NCBI RefSeq assembly: GCF_002245215.1
Contig: NZ_NPMR01000001.1
Span: 372,001-436,000, forward strand
Origin: Microbacterium sp. Yaish 1
Lineage (GTDB): Bacteria; Actinomycetota; Actinomycetes; Actinomycetales; Microbacteriaceae
Reading direction: 5' to 3'
Length of the DNA: 64,000 bases
The translations under genes and the position numbers were made by a program. Below the pieces are notes generated by a model. That model saw only the letters and a list, made by a program, of their open reading frames with translations. It searched no databases and was not told where the DNA came from. Of the stretch, positions 40,035 through 47,185 are shown one piece after another. How positions within the stretch are numbered: position 1 is the stretch's first letter; every line of letters begins with the position of its first letter.

Positions 40035-40517
40035 ATGCGAGTGACCGTCGCGGCGGGTCTCGCAGCGGTAGCGCTCGTATCTTCGAGCTGCACCTCGAGC
40101 AAGGAAGCCTCAATGACCCCGCACGAAGCACGCGACACCCTCATCTCCACGATCGAGGAGAGCGCTGCCCTGCTGGACGTGTCCGGGTGGAACCGCGACC
40201 ACGCCGCCAACGTACAGAGTTGCGGTCCCGACGGCACGAGTGCGAAGTACGGCTACGGGTACGGCGCACCCCAACCAGACCCTCCTCGAGACCGCCACGC
40301 CGACGCTAAAACGATCGCCGACTACTGGACCTCATTAGGCATGACCGTCCGCACCGTCCTCAACCCCGAAGGCGACCCCGTCGTCTTCTCGACCGGCGGG
40401 CCGGTTCAGGGGATGAAATTCGTCACTGCGCCACCCGGCGACTATTACATCGCCGGAACATCACTCTGTGTTCCCGGCAACGTGAGCGAGCTACGTAAAG
40501 AGCAAACCCGCGGTTGA
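40035..40517 (+). CDS. putative lipoprotein, family A copy 1 (candidate immunity protein)
   Basis: A 160-aa protein with a short basic N-terminus and hydrophobic stretch ending in VALVSSSC. This is a non-canonical lipobox, as Ser replaces Leu at -3. The exported domain starts MTPHEARDTLISTIEESAALLDVSGWNRDHA and carries two Cys (NVQSCGPDG and TSLCVPGN) that could form a disulfide. It directly follows effector 1. Two more copies in the window, at 44546 and 45390, each follow a fragment of the effector's C-terminus. That recurring pairing is the evidence for a partner or immunity role. No known family was recognised. Confidence 0.65.
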   Translation: MRVTVAAGLAAVALVSSSCTSSKEASMTPHEARDTLISTIEESAALLDVSGWNRDHAANVQSCGPDGTSAKYGYGYGAPQPDPPRDRHADAKTIADYWTSLGMTVRTVLNPEGDPVVFSTGGPVQGMKFVTAPPGDYYIAGTSLCVPGNVSELRKEQTRG

Positions 40518-40580
40518 CGACGACCACTCGCACCACATCGCTTGACGCCCCCACGACCGACGGCAGTGATGCGATGGCAG

Positions 40581-41034
40581 TTCCGGGAGAGTCCGCCGCG
40601 TTCACGTCGCGCTTCCTCGTCGGTGACACCAAAAGCGCCAGCATTGACCGTTCTGTCCCCCAAAAGGTGGACACGGGGGTTATCGGCGAACAATGTATGG
40701 TGGAAAAGCCTACGTAGAAGGGGATCTCACAATGGCGAACATGAATGTCACATATGGCGAAATGACCTCCCGCGCCGACCAGCTCATCGCCGGTCGCGAC
40801 GAGATCAACACCACCCTGCAGCGCCTGCAGTCGCAGATCAACGCGCTCGTCGCCCAGGGCTTCGTCACCGACCGGTCGTCGGGCGCATACCAAGAGGCAT
40901 ACAACCGGTTCAACGCCGGAGCGACCAACACCATCGGCGGCCTGAACGACCTCGCCGCGTTCCTCCGCACCACCGCACAGACCCTGCAGGACGTCGACAC
41001 CCAGATCGCCTCCCGTATCGGCCGCTGAGCAAGA
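40581..41034 (+). repeat. 454-bp duplicated segment, copy 2, including an eccC 3' remnant
   Basis: A colinear copy of 37488-37941 (constant offset 3093 bp, ten substitutions, no indels). Bases 40582-40626 are a stranded 3' end of the ATPase gene, keeping its stop codon but no upstream coding sequence. This shows that the duplication began inside that gene. The leader and complete WXG100 gene follow. Confidence 0.95.
40732..41028 (+). CDS. WXG100-family protein, copy 2
   Basis: 98 aa, identical at every residue to the protein at 37639. The two coding sequences differ at six positions, all third-codon and synonymous (AAC/AAT, GCT/GCC, TCA/TCG, TCT/TCG, GCC/GCA, CGC/CGT). This indicates strong selection on the protein after duplication. 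It has the same leader and ribosome site, and it precedes the second effector cassette. Confidence 0.88.
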   Translation: MANMNVTYGEMTSRADQLIAGRDEINTTLQRLQSQINALVAQGFVTDRSSGAYQEAYNRFNAGATNTIGGLNDLAAFLRTTAQTLQDVDTQIASRIGR

Positions 41035-41091
41035 TGCCCGGAACACGACCGAATACTCGCGGTCGCTGCACCAACAAGCGACGGGGACTCC

Positions 41092-41361
41092 ATGTCCGCT
41101 GATTTGAGGGTCGACAGCGCAACGGTTGACGCAGCGGCCGCGGGCTTGCGTGCAGCTGGACGAGCGGCTGCCTCAACCCAGTCAGTGACGGAGCCCGACT
41201 TCGGGAGCGTGCAGGTCGCTGAGGCGTGGCGCGTTACCGCGGAGATCCGCGCGGCCCGGGTAGCAGCGCTCGAAGCGGCGGCGGCCAGCACGAGCGACGA
41301 TATTAGAGTCGGCGTGCTGGAGTTGCTGGCGGCGGACTACAACATCGCTCGGGGGCTGTGA
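41092..41361 (+). CDS. small helical ESX-type partner protein, cassette 2
   Basis: An 89-aa Ala-rich helical protein (VDAAAAGLRAAGRAAAST, AWRVTAEIRAARVAALEAAAASTSDDIR) whose stop is directly followed by the ATG of effector 2. It occupies the same position as the gene at 37953 but is not recognisably similar to it. Each effector may therefore have its own dedicated chaperone-like partner. Confidence 0.55.
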   Translation: MSADLRVDSATVDAAAAGLRAAGRAAASTQSVTEPDFGSVQVAEAWRVTAEIRAARVAALEAAAASTSDDIRVGVLELLAADYNIARGL

Positions 41362-43167
41362 ATGGCCGGATGGTCGTGGTCGGAATCGAATCCGGGAAGC
41401 GGGGTTGTCGCAGAGATCCGCGCCGGGTCCAGCATGCGATCTTCTCATGCCCAGACTGTGCGCGACGGTGTCCATGCGATTGCGGTGGGCGAAACCGGTT
41501 GGAGTGGTGAAGCCGGAATTGCCTTCGACACGCGGTCCGCGCTGTATCGCACCGAGATGTTGGCGATCGCGTCGCAGCATGACAGCGACGCGGCCGCGTT
41601 GGGAGTGTATGCGAATGCGCTCGAGCAGATCCAAGCGGAGCAGCGCAGTATCGAAGCGGAGCGCGGTGCGGCAGAGGAAGCACTTCGAGCACTGTCGTCG
41701 AGGTCGGAATCGTTGGGTGATCGGCTGGAGCGCGCTGTCGCGCAAGGCGACGCAGAGCTCGAACGTGCCACTCGTGGTGAGTTGCAGCGGAATAGCTGGA
41801 ATCAGAGAACCGAAGCCGGGCACGTGTCGATGGCAACCGCACGCCTCCGACTGCTCGCGGAGCGTCGACGACACGAAGATGCTGCGTGCGTCGCCGCTCT
41901 GTCGGGATCGAACTCGCGCGGCGGTCTCACCTCACCCCGATCGGGCTCGCGTGTCATCCGAGCGGCGGGCGACCTCCGCAATCTCAGCGTCGGCGACATT
42001 CTCACACTCCTCCACACCGACCCCGCGGCGTTCGACGCACTGCTCGATGAAGACCCCGCCGACGTCGCGCGGTGGTGGAGCGCGTTGAGCCTCGAGCAGC
42101 AGTCGACCCTCGTAGTGATGGCGCCTACTCTCATCGGGCAGCTCAACGGAGTTCCCGTGATGGTTCGCGTGGCGGCGAACCGCCTGAACGCGCGCGATCA
42201 GATCGCGAAAGACCGGGCGTACCTCGCACAGTGGGAACTGAACCGTGAGAAGGAGCTTGAGCAGCAGGCGCGCACAGGAGCCGGCTATGACGAGCGATTC
42301 TGGGTAGGGCAGGACGAGCGGATGCGGGAAGTCCGCAATCGAATCGCGTATCTGAACGGCGCTTTGACGCCTGACGCAAACGGTAGGTACGTCCAGCTAG
42401 TGCTTTTGGACGTGGAGAATCACCGGATCGCGGAGATGTTCGGCACCCCGGGTGCAGACACCCGAGCCACTCTCGTGCACGTCCCCGGCACGTTCACTAA
42501 CCTGAACAGTTTCTACGACGGTGGCGCTCAAGATCTGCCACGTCGAATCGCGGAACGGCAACCCGGGACCGTCACCTTCGCATGGAAGGGGGCACCGTTC
42601 CCGGGTGAGTTCCATTCTCCGTCCGATGGAGCAGGGATGGCGCTCGGTCTATCGGAGGCGAACGACCCGACGTACGCCGCAGGAGCGGCCACGCCGCTGG
42701 CAGGGTTCTTCGCCGGAATACAGCAATCGCACGACCTCGACCACGCCGCGTCCGACATCAGCGGCCACTCATGGGGCATGGCCGGAATCTCCGCCGGCGA
42801 GACCGAAGGCATGCGACCACGCAACGTGTTCTCACTGTCCGGCGCGTACGTCGTCGAGGACTGGCCACGAAACGCGGAGAACTATTACCACGTGTCCTAC
42901 GAACGCGACATCCTCACAGTCGGGCAGGGCGTGGTCTTCAGCCCGTCACTCGGCGTCTCAGTCGATGAAGACTCGATTCTCGGTGGCCTCGTGGGCGGAG
43001 GCCGCGCACCCCAGTACCAGCACGATTTCCAACCGCTCGTCGGCGACGACTTCGTGCTCGAGCACGACACCGGGCTGGGCCCTGGCGAGACTCACGAGCT
43101 AGTCGGTTCAGGTAAGCCGGAAAACGACAGGGTGATAGATGAGATGCGTGGAAAGCTGATGCAGTGA
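41362..43167 (+). CDS. putative type VII effector, DUF1023-like alpha/beta hydrolase (effector 2)
   Basis: A 601-aa protein with the same layout as effector 1. A WxG-containing helical head (VGETGWSGEAGIAFD) and charged coiled coil are followed by linker SGSNSRGGLTSP and the helical block VARWWSALSLEQQSTLVVMAPTLIGQLNGV. The hydrolase domain has an oxyanion-side motif LVHVPGTFTNL and nucleophile elbow SGHSWGM (Ser about residue 469). The catalytic half differs strongly from effector 1, which argues for a different substrate or specificity. Its stop overlaps the GTG of the lipoprotein gene that follows (GTGA), so the pair is translationally coupled. Confidence 0.75.
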   Translation: MAGWSWSESNPGSGVVAEIRAGSSMRSSHAQTVRDGVHAIAVGETGWSGEAGIAFDTRSALYRTEMLAIASQHDSDAAALGVYANALEQIQAEQRSIEAERGAAEEALRALSSRSESLGDRLERAVAQGDAELERATRGELQRNSWNQRTEAGHVSMATARLRLLAERRRHEDAACVAALSGSNSRGGLTSPRSGSRVIRAAGDLRNLSVGDILTLLHTDPAAFDALLDEDPADVARWWSALSLEQQSTLVVMAPTLIGQLNGVPVMVRVAANRLNARDQIAKDRAYLAQWELNREKELEQQARTGAGYDERFWVGQDERMREVRNRIAYLNGALTPDANGRYVQLVLLDVENHRIAEMFGTPGADTRATLVHVPGTFTNLNSFYDGGAQDLPRRIAERQPGTVTFAWKGAPFPGEFHSPSDGAGMALGLSEANDPTYAAGAATPLAGFFAGIQQSHDLDHAASDISGHSWGMAGISAGETEGMRPRNVFSLSGAYVVEDWPRNAENYYHVSYERDILTVGQGVVFSPSLGVSVDEDSILGGLVGGGRAPQYQHDFQPLVGDDFVLEHDTGLGPGETHELVGSGKPENDRVIDEMRGKLMQ

Positions 43168-43709
43168 CCAGGTGGAGGGCCTGCGGGGTCGGGCTGATGA
43201 TGCTCGTTGGGGTGATCGTCGTGGTGAGTGGGTGTCAGTCCGGGGAGGAGCGGCCGGTGGATGAGTCGTTGACGGTGGAGGATGTGAAGGCGAGGACGCA
43301 GGCGATGGAGCTGCGGATCGCCGACGGTGTCCCAAAGGATCTGGTGGACCGGGTCGAGCAGAACGAGTTCGGTGTGCTGGCCGTCTGCGACACGAGTCAG
43401 CGCCTCTACGCCTGGACCGGGGTGACCCGTGTACATCTTGTCGGCGAGTTCGATGCCGCAGCCGGCGACGCACTCACCAAGAGAATCGTTAGGGACCTCG
43501 GCGCGATAGCTGAGGACGGTTACGTCGTCGGCACTTCCGCAGCAACTTCCCGGCTCGCGATCGAGATACTGAACCAAAACGGTGAGTTCTACAGAGCCAG
43601 CACGACCCCGACAGGTTTCGAGATCAGCGGGCAACCCAACTTCCTCATCGCCTCCCGCTCGGAGTGCTTCCGCCTGCCAGAGGGCATCTACCCGGGACAG
43701 AGCTTCTGA
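43164..43709 (+). CDS. putative lipoprotein, family B copy 1 (candidate immunity protein)
   Basis: A 181-aa lipoprotein with signal peptide GLMMLVGVIVVVSGC (good lipobox VSGC). The exported domain is VDESLTVEDVKARTQAMELRIADGVP and FGVLAVCDTSQRLYAWTG, ending RSECFRLPEGIYPGQSF, with two Cys besides the lipid-anchored one. The GTG start overlaps the effector 2 stop by 4 nt, the tightest coupling in the locus. Such linkage is typical of an effector and its cognate membrane-anchored immunity protein. It is followed by a tandem copy. Confidence 0.68.
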   Translation: MTRWRACGVGLMMLVGVIVVVSGCQSGEERPVDESLTVEDVKARTQAMELRIADGVPKDLVDRVEQNEFGVLAVCDTSQRLYAWTGVTRVHLVGEFDAAAGDALTKRIVRDLGAIAEDGYVVGTSAATSRLAIEILNQNGEFYRASTTPTGFEISGQPNFLIASRSECFRLPEGIYPGQSF

Positions 43710-43711
43710 CC

Positions 43712-44278
43712 TTGCCGTCACCGGACGTTGCAGCGACCAAGTGGAGGGTCCGTTGGGTCGGGCTGACGGTCCTCGTTGTCATGGCCGTCGCGGTGAGTGG
43801 GTGTCAGTCCAGCAAGGAGCAGCCGGTGGATGAGTCGTTGACGGTGGAGGATGTGAAGGCGAGGACGCAGGCGATGGAGCTGCGGATCGCCGACGGTGTC
43901 CCGACAGAGCTGGTGGACCGGGTCGAGCAGAACGAGTTCGGTGTGCTGGCCGTCTGCGACACGAGTCAGCGCCTTTACGCCTGGACCGGGGTGACCCGTG
44001 TACATCTTGTCGGCGAGTTCGATGCCGCCGCCGGCGACGCACTCACCAAGCGGATCGCTGGGGACCTCGGCGCGATAGCTGAGGACGGTTACGTCGTCGG
44101 CACTTCCGCAGCAACATCGCGGCTCGCGATCGAGATACTGAATCAAAACGGTGAGTTCTACAGAGCCAGCGTGACCCCGACGGGCGTGAGAGCCAGCGGG
44201 CAGGCGGAGTTCTTCATCATGTCCCGCTCGGAGTGCTTCCGCCTGCCAGAGGGCATCTACCCGGGACAGAGCTTCTGA
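43712..44278 (+). CDS. putative lipoprotein, family B copy 2 (start codon altered)
   Basis: A tandem copy of the family B lipoprotein, nearly identical in the central ~110 residues and different near the C-terminus (VTPTGVRASGQAEFFIM). Copies 1 and 3 start with GTG followed by ACC. Here the equivalent codon at 43733 is GCG, so the normal start is lost. An in-frame TTG at 43712, two bases after the previous stop, could serve and gives a signal peptide ending VAVSGC. An ATG at 43664 inside the previous gene is less likely. The reading frame is intact, so it may still be expressed at a reduced level. Confidence 0.55.
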   Translation: MPSPDVAATKWRVRWVGLTVLVVMAVAVSGCQSSKEQPVDESLTVEDVKARTQAMELRIADGVPTELVDRVEQNEFGVLAVCDTSQRLYAWTGVTRVHLVGEFDAAAGDALTKRIAGDLGAIAEDGYVVGTSAATSRLAIEILNQNGEFYRASVTPTGVRASGQAEFFIMSRSECFRLPEGIYPGQSF

Positions 44279-44430
44279 TGTTGCCATCGCCAGCAGCGTT
44301 GGCGCGGTTCACTGAAGCCACCAGAGCTGAGGGGAAAAAGCCGGATCGCCCGGCGACAGTTTCGGCGGATCCGAGGGCACGTGGGTAAGGAGTCGGCAGG
44401 CGAACGCGTGAGACAGATCGTTCAGTCAAC

Positions 44431-44535
44431 ATGTCACACGCAACGACGGGTCAAGGAGAGAGCGGCGCCCATGTTCCGCGAGACCGAACACCGTTCGAGC
44501 AAGCGCTCATCTCCGGGATCGCGCATCAACGCTAA
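44431..44535 (+). pseudogene. orphan C-terminal tail of effector 1 (34 codons)
   Basis: In frame, this reads as the last residues of effector 1: HATTGQ...DRTPFEQALISGIAHQR, against YATTGQ...DRTPFEQALISGIAHQH in the intact protein. It ends in TAA 10 nt before family A lipoprotein copy 2, the same spacing as in the intact pair. The ~150 bp upstream (from 44279) show no similarity to the effector and no other gene. Confidence 0.75.
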
Positions 44536-44545
44536 ACGACGATCG

Positions 44546-45022
44546 ATGCGAGTGGCCGTCGCGGCGGGTCTCGCAGCGGTAGCGCTCGTATCTTCGAGCT
44601 GCACCTCGAGCAAGGAAGCGTCAATGACCCCGCACGAAGCACGCGACACCCTCATCTCCACGATCGAGGAGAGCGCTGCCCTGCTGGACGTGTCCGGGTG
44701 GAACCGCGACCACGCCGCAGGCGTCCAAAGTTGCGGTCCCGACGGCACGAGTGCGAAGTACGGCTACGGGTACGGCGCACCCCAACCAGACCCTCCTCGA
44801 GACCGCCACGCCGACGTCAAGAAGATCGCCGACTACTGGACCTCATTAGGCATGACCGTCCGCACCGTGGAGACCAACGGCACGCCAGCCGTCTTCGCAA
44901 ACGGTGGCGCGATCGCCGCACTGAGCTTCTCCCCCGCCCCCGGCGACTACTACATCTCCGGAACATCACTCTGTGTTCCCGGCAACGTCAGCGAACTACG
45001 CAAAGAACAAACCCGCGGCTGA
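44546..45022 (+). CDS. putative lipoprotein, family A copy 2
   Basis: 158 aa, almost identical to copy 1 for the first ~105 residues (signal peptide, SASMTPHEARDTLISTIEESAALLDVSGW, conserved Cys). It then diverges sharply over about 35 residues (VETNGTPAVFANGGAIAALSFSPA replaces the LNPEGDPVVFSTGG region) and returns to the shared ending TSLCVPGNVSELRKEQTRG. Such an island of divergence between near-identical ends suggests selection or gene conversion at a specificity surface. It follows a 34-codon effector tail. Confidence 0.65.
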   Translation: MRVAVAAGLAAVALVSSSCTSSKEASMTPHEARDTLISTIEESAALLDVSGWNRDHAAGVQSCGPDGTSAKYGYGYGAPQPDPPRDRHADVKKIADYWTSLGMTVRTVETNGTPAVFANGGAIAALSFSPAPGDYYISGTSLCVPGNVSELRKEQTRG

Positions 45023-45058
45023 CGACGACCACTCGCAGCACACCTTCAAGCTGACCAT

Positions 45059-45400
45059 GTGTTCGCCGGGCAGGCTCAAGACGTCATGAGTGTCGATCCC
45101 GCCGACGGCGATCAGTGGGCGTGGGCGGGAAGGCTGTCATGGGAACACCCGGTCAACCCCATCTCTCCCAGCTTCGGAGCACACGGTTTCAGTGTCGCCG
45201 GGACGAACGGAATGGCCCCCGTCACCGATCACAGCGTCAGCACACCCCTCGGCACCGGCTATCTTGACCCGCAAACCGAATCACTCATGAACGTGGCTCA
45301 CGCGACAACAGATCAAGAAGGAAAGATCACCAGCTATGCTCCCCCGGAACAGACGCCACTCCAGCAGGCCCTCATATCCGCGAGCAATTTTGCGCCGTAG
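45059..45400 (+). pseudogene. orphan C-terminal module of a third effector-1-like protein (113 codons)
   Basis: Begins VFAGQAQDVMSVDPADGDQWAW and aligns with about residues 485-597 of effector 1, including GFSVAGTNGM and the late histidine region PVTDHSVST. The last part has diverged (SASNFAP instead of GIAHQH). There is no hydrolase Ser or ESX head upstream. The join to unrelated sequence lies just before 45050, directly after family A copy 2. It could be read from the GTG at 45059, but it looks like a displaced C-terminal cassette able to recombine with a full effector gene. Confidence 0.7.
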
Positions 45401-45893
45401 CCGACGGTACACGCGAGCGCTTCTCGCTGGAACCGTAATGATGACCAGCGTGGGAGTGACCGGTTGCGGAACGAACCAGAAGGAAATGATGACTCCCCAC
45501 GAAGCACGGGACACATTGATCTCTACGATTGAGGATAGTGCGGCCTTACTCGGCGTGTCCGGGTGGAATCGCGACCACGCCGCGGGCGTCCAAAGCTGCG
45601 GCGCCGACGGCACGAGCGCGAAGTACAGCTACGGGTACGGCGCGCCTCAACCAGAGCCCGAGCGTGATCGACACGCTGACGCGACAAGGATCGCAGACTA
45701 CTGGACCTCGTTGGGCATGACGGTCAGGACTGTGATTAACCCCGAAGGCGACCCGGCCGTGTTCGCGACAGGCGGACCAGTCGCAGGATTGAGGTTTGCC
45801 ACGGCAGCCCCCGGCGACTATTACATCGCCGGCTCGTCGTTGTGCGTCCCCGGGAATGTCGACGAACTCTGGAAGGAACAAACCCAAGACTGA
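45390..45893 (+). CDS. putative lipoprotein, family A copy 3
   Basis: A 167-aa protein that is the most diverged family A member. It has a good signal peptide (RRSRRYTRALLAGTVMMTSVGVTGC, canonical lipobox) and the shared domain MTPHEARDTLISTIEDSAALLGVSGW, with Cys in VQSCGADG and SSLCVPGN. The start is uncertain. TTG at 45390, overlapping the end of the orphan effector module by 11 nt, gives a well-formed signal peptide, while ATG at 45336 would add 18 residues. It pairs with the diverged 113-codon effector module upstream, in keeping with co-divergence of partner and effector. Confidence 0.6.
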   Translation: MRRSRRYTRALLAGTVMMTSVGVTGCGTNQKEMMTPHEARDTLISTIEDSAALLGVSGWNRDHAAGVQSCGADGTSAKYSYGYGAPQPEPERDRHADATRIADYWTSLGMTVRTVINPEGDPAVFATGGPVAGLRFATAAPGDYYIAGSSLCVPGNVDELWKEQTQD

Positions 45894-46099
45894 GCACGGC
45901 AGCTCGCAAGCGCCGACGCCGACGCATACTGCCCTACGCGACGATCTACACCGGCATCACCGCGTCCTTCGCGACCGCGAATCTCATCTCCGACAGCGTG
46001 ACCCACCATAATTACGTTTTCAGCGCGAATGTGTCCCTAAACGGGCCTGTCCTCGATCATGTCCGCCAGCAGCTGGCCGGCATCGGGGGCGGACAGTGA
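45842..46099 (+). CDS. small membrane-associated protein, start uncertain
   Basis: The frame is coding-like (third positions G/C-rich) from about 45890 and reads TAARKRRRRRILPYATIYTGITASFATANLIS, a basic start then a hydrophobic segment, followed by a polar tail (VRQQLAGIGGGQ). The only standard start is GTG at 45842, overlapping copy 3 of family A by 52 nt. A CTG beside the previous stop would fit better but is rare. Its stop overlaps the next GTG by 4 nt (GTGA), which supports it being translated. No family was recognised. Confidence 0.45.
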   Translation: MRPRECRRTLEGTNPRLSTAARKRRRRRILPYATIYTGITASFATANLISDSVTHHNYVFSANVSLNGPVLDHVRQQLAGIGGGQ

Positions 46100-46593
46100 A
46101 GCGAGCGACGAAGACCGTAGCGGCCATCGGGGCCGTTGCATTAGTCGCGCTGTTAGGAGGGTGCGCTGTGAACGACAGTCCAAGCTACGATGAGGTGCGC
46201 GTACAGACCGAGCAAGCCATTCGTCAAACAGTCGACCTGCTCCCTGATGGCGCTCAGTACGCGCCTGGTGACGAACAACAGCCGTACAGTTGCGGCGGCG
46301 ATATCCTCCCACTTCAGGACGGGCCAAAGGGAACCGCCTTCTACACCGGCCGCGGCGAGGCGACGATGCCCGAAGGGTCGGACGCGGACTCTTTCGTCAC
46401 CGGATTGCCGGCCGCCCTCGGGGAGGACTGGCGCGAGAAAGATCCCGTCGGTAGCGTTCCCTTCACCACGGTGTCCCTGACGCACATCGCTACAGGGGTG
46501 AATGTGAGTGTGGATGCAATTGCCGGAAGGCATGTCCGGAGTCGACGAATACTGACGTCGTACGCGGAACCTCGTGGAAGGCTGGTGCAGTGA
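46096..46593 (+). CDS. putative lipoprotein, family C
   Basis: A 165-aa lipoprotein with signal peptide KTVAAIGAVALVALLGGC (lipobox LGGC). The exported part begins AVNDSPSYDEVRVQTEQAIRQTVDLLPDG and has one further Cys (QQPYSCGGDI). It resembles families A and B only in general design: helical start, aromatic/Cys core and basic C-terminus. It is coupled by GTGA overlaps to the small gene before and to the family B gene after. It is the only member of its type here and lacks an effector partner. Confidence 0.6.
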   Translation: MKRATKTVAAIGAVALVALLGGCAVNDSPSYDEVRVQTEQAIRQTVDLLPDGAQYAPGDEQQPYSCGGDILPLQDGPKGTAFYTGRGEATMPEGSDADSFVTGLPAALGEDWREKDPVGSVPFTTVSLTHIATGVNVSVDAIAGRHVRSRRILTSYAEPRGRLVQ

Positions 46594-47135
46594 CCAAGCG
46601 GATGGTCCGTTGGGTCGGGCTGACGGTCCTCGTTGTCCTGGCCGTCGCGCTGAGCGGGTGTCAGTCCAGCAAGGAGCAGCCGGTGGATGAGTCGTTGACG
46701 GTGGAGGATGTGAAGGCGAGGACGCAGGCGATGGAGCTGCGGATCGCCGACGGTGTCCCGACAGAGCTGGTGGACCGGGTCGAGCAAAACGAGTTCGGTG
46801 TGCTGGCCGTCTGCGACACGACTGAACGCCTCTACGCCTGGACCGGGGTGACCCGTGTGCATCTTGTCGGCGAGTTCGACGCCGCAGCCGGCGACGCACT
46901 CACCAAGCGGATTGCCGGGGACCTCGGCGCGATAGCTGAGGACGGTTACGTCGTCGGAACATCGGCAGCAACGGAATGGCTCGCAATCGAGATACTGAAC
47001 CAGAACGGTGAGTTCTACAGCGCAAGCACGACCCCGACAGGTTTCGAGATCAGCGGGCAAGCCAACTTCCTCATCGCCTCCCGCTCGCAGTGCTTCCGCC
47101 TGCCTGCCGATGTCGACCCCGGAATGCACTTCTGA
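46590..47135 (+). CDS. putative lipoprotein, family B copy 3
   Basis: A 181-aa lipoprotein with signal peptide ending VALSGC. Its core is nearly identical to copies 1 and 2 (VDESLTVEDVKARTQAMELRIADGVPTELVDRVEQNEFGVLAVCDT) but the C-terminus differs (RSQCFRLPADVDPGMHF). It keeps the GTG start and the second Cys. It is the last gene of the island, 3.4 kb from its presumed effector, so it is an orphan copy coupled to family C. Confidence 0.65.
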   Translation: MTKRMVRWVGLTVLVVLAVALSGCQSSKEQPVDESLTVEDVKARTQAMELRIADGVPTELVDRVEQNEFGVLAVCDTTERLYAWTGVTRVHLVGEFDAAAGDALTKRIAGDLGAIAEDGYVVGTSAATEWLAIEILNQNGEFYSASTTPTGFEISGQANFLIASRSQCFRLPADVDPGMHF

Positions 47136-47185
47136 CCTTGCTGTCACCCACCTGCCGCACCGCCCGCATGTGCCTGCGATCGCGG

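Noticed and set aside
40514..40717. A 67-codon frame across the junction after lipoprotein A1
   Set aside because: It runs through the stranded ATPase tail and leader in a different frame, has no ribosome site, and its sequence is a by-product of the duplication.
33154..47135. Transposase, integrase or insertion-sequence ends around the secretion island
   Set aside because: No such coding motifs or terminal inverted repeats were seen. The duplications look homologous or replicative, not transposon-borne.
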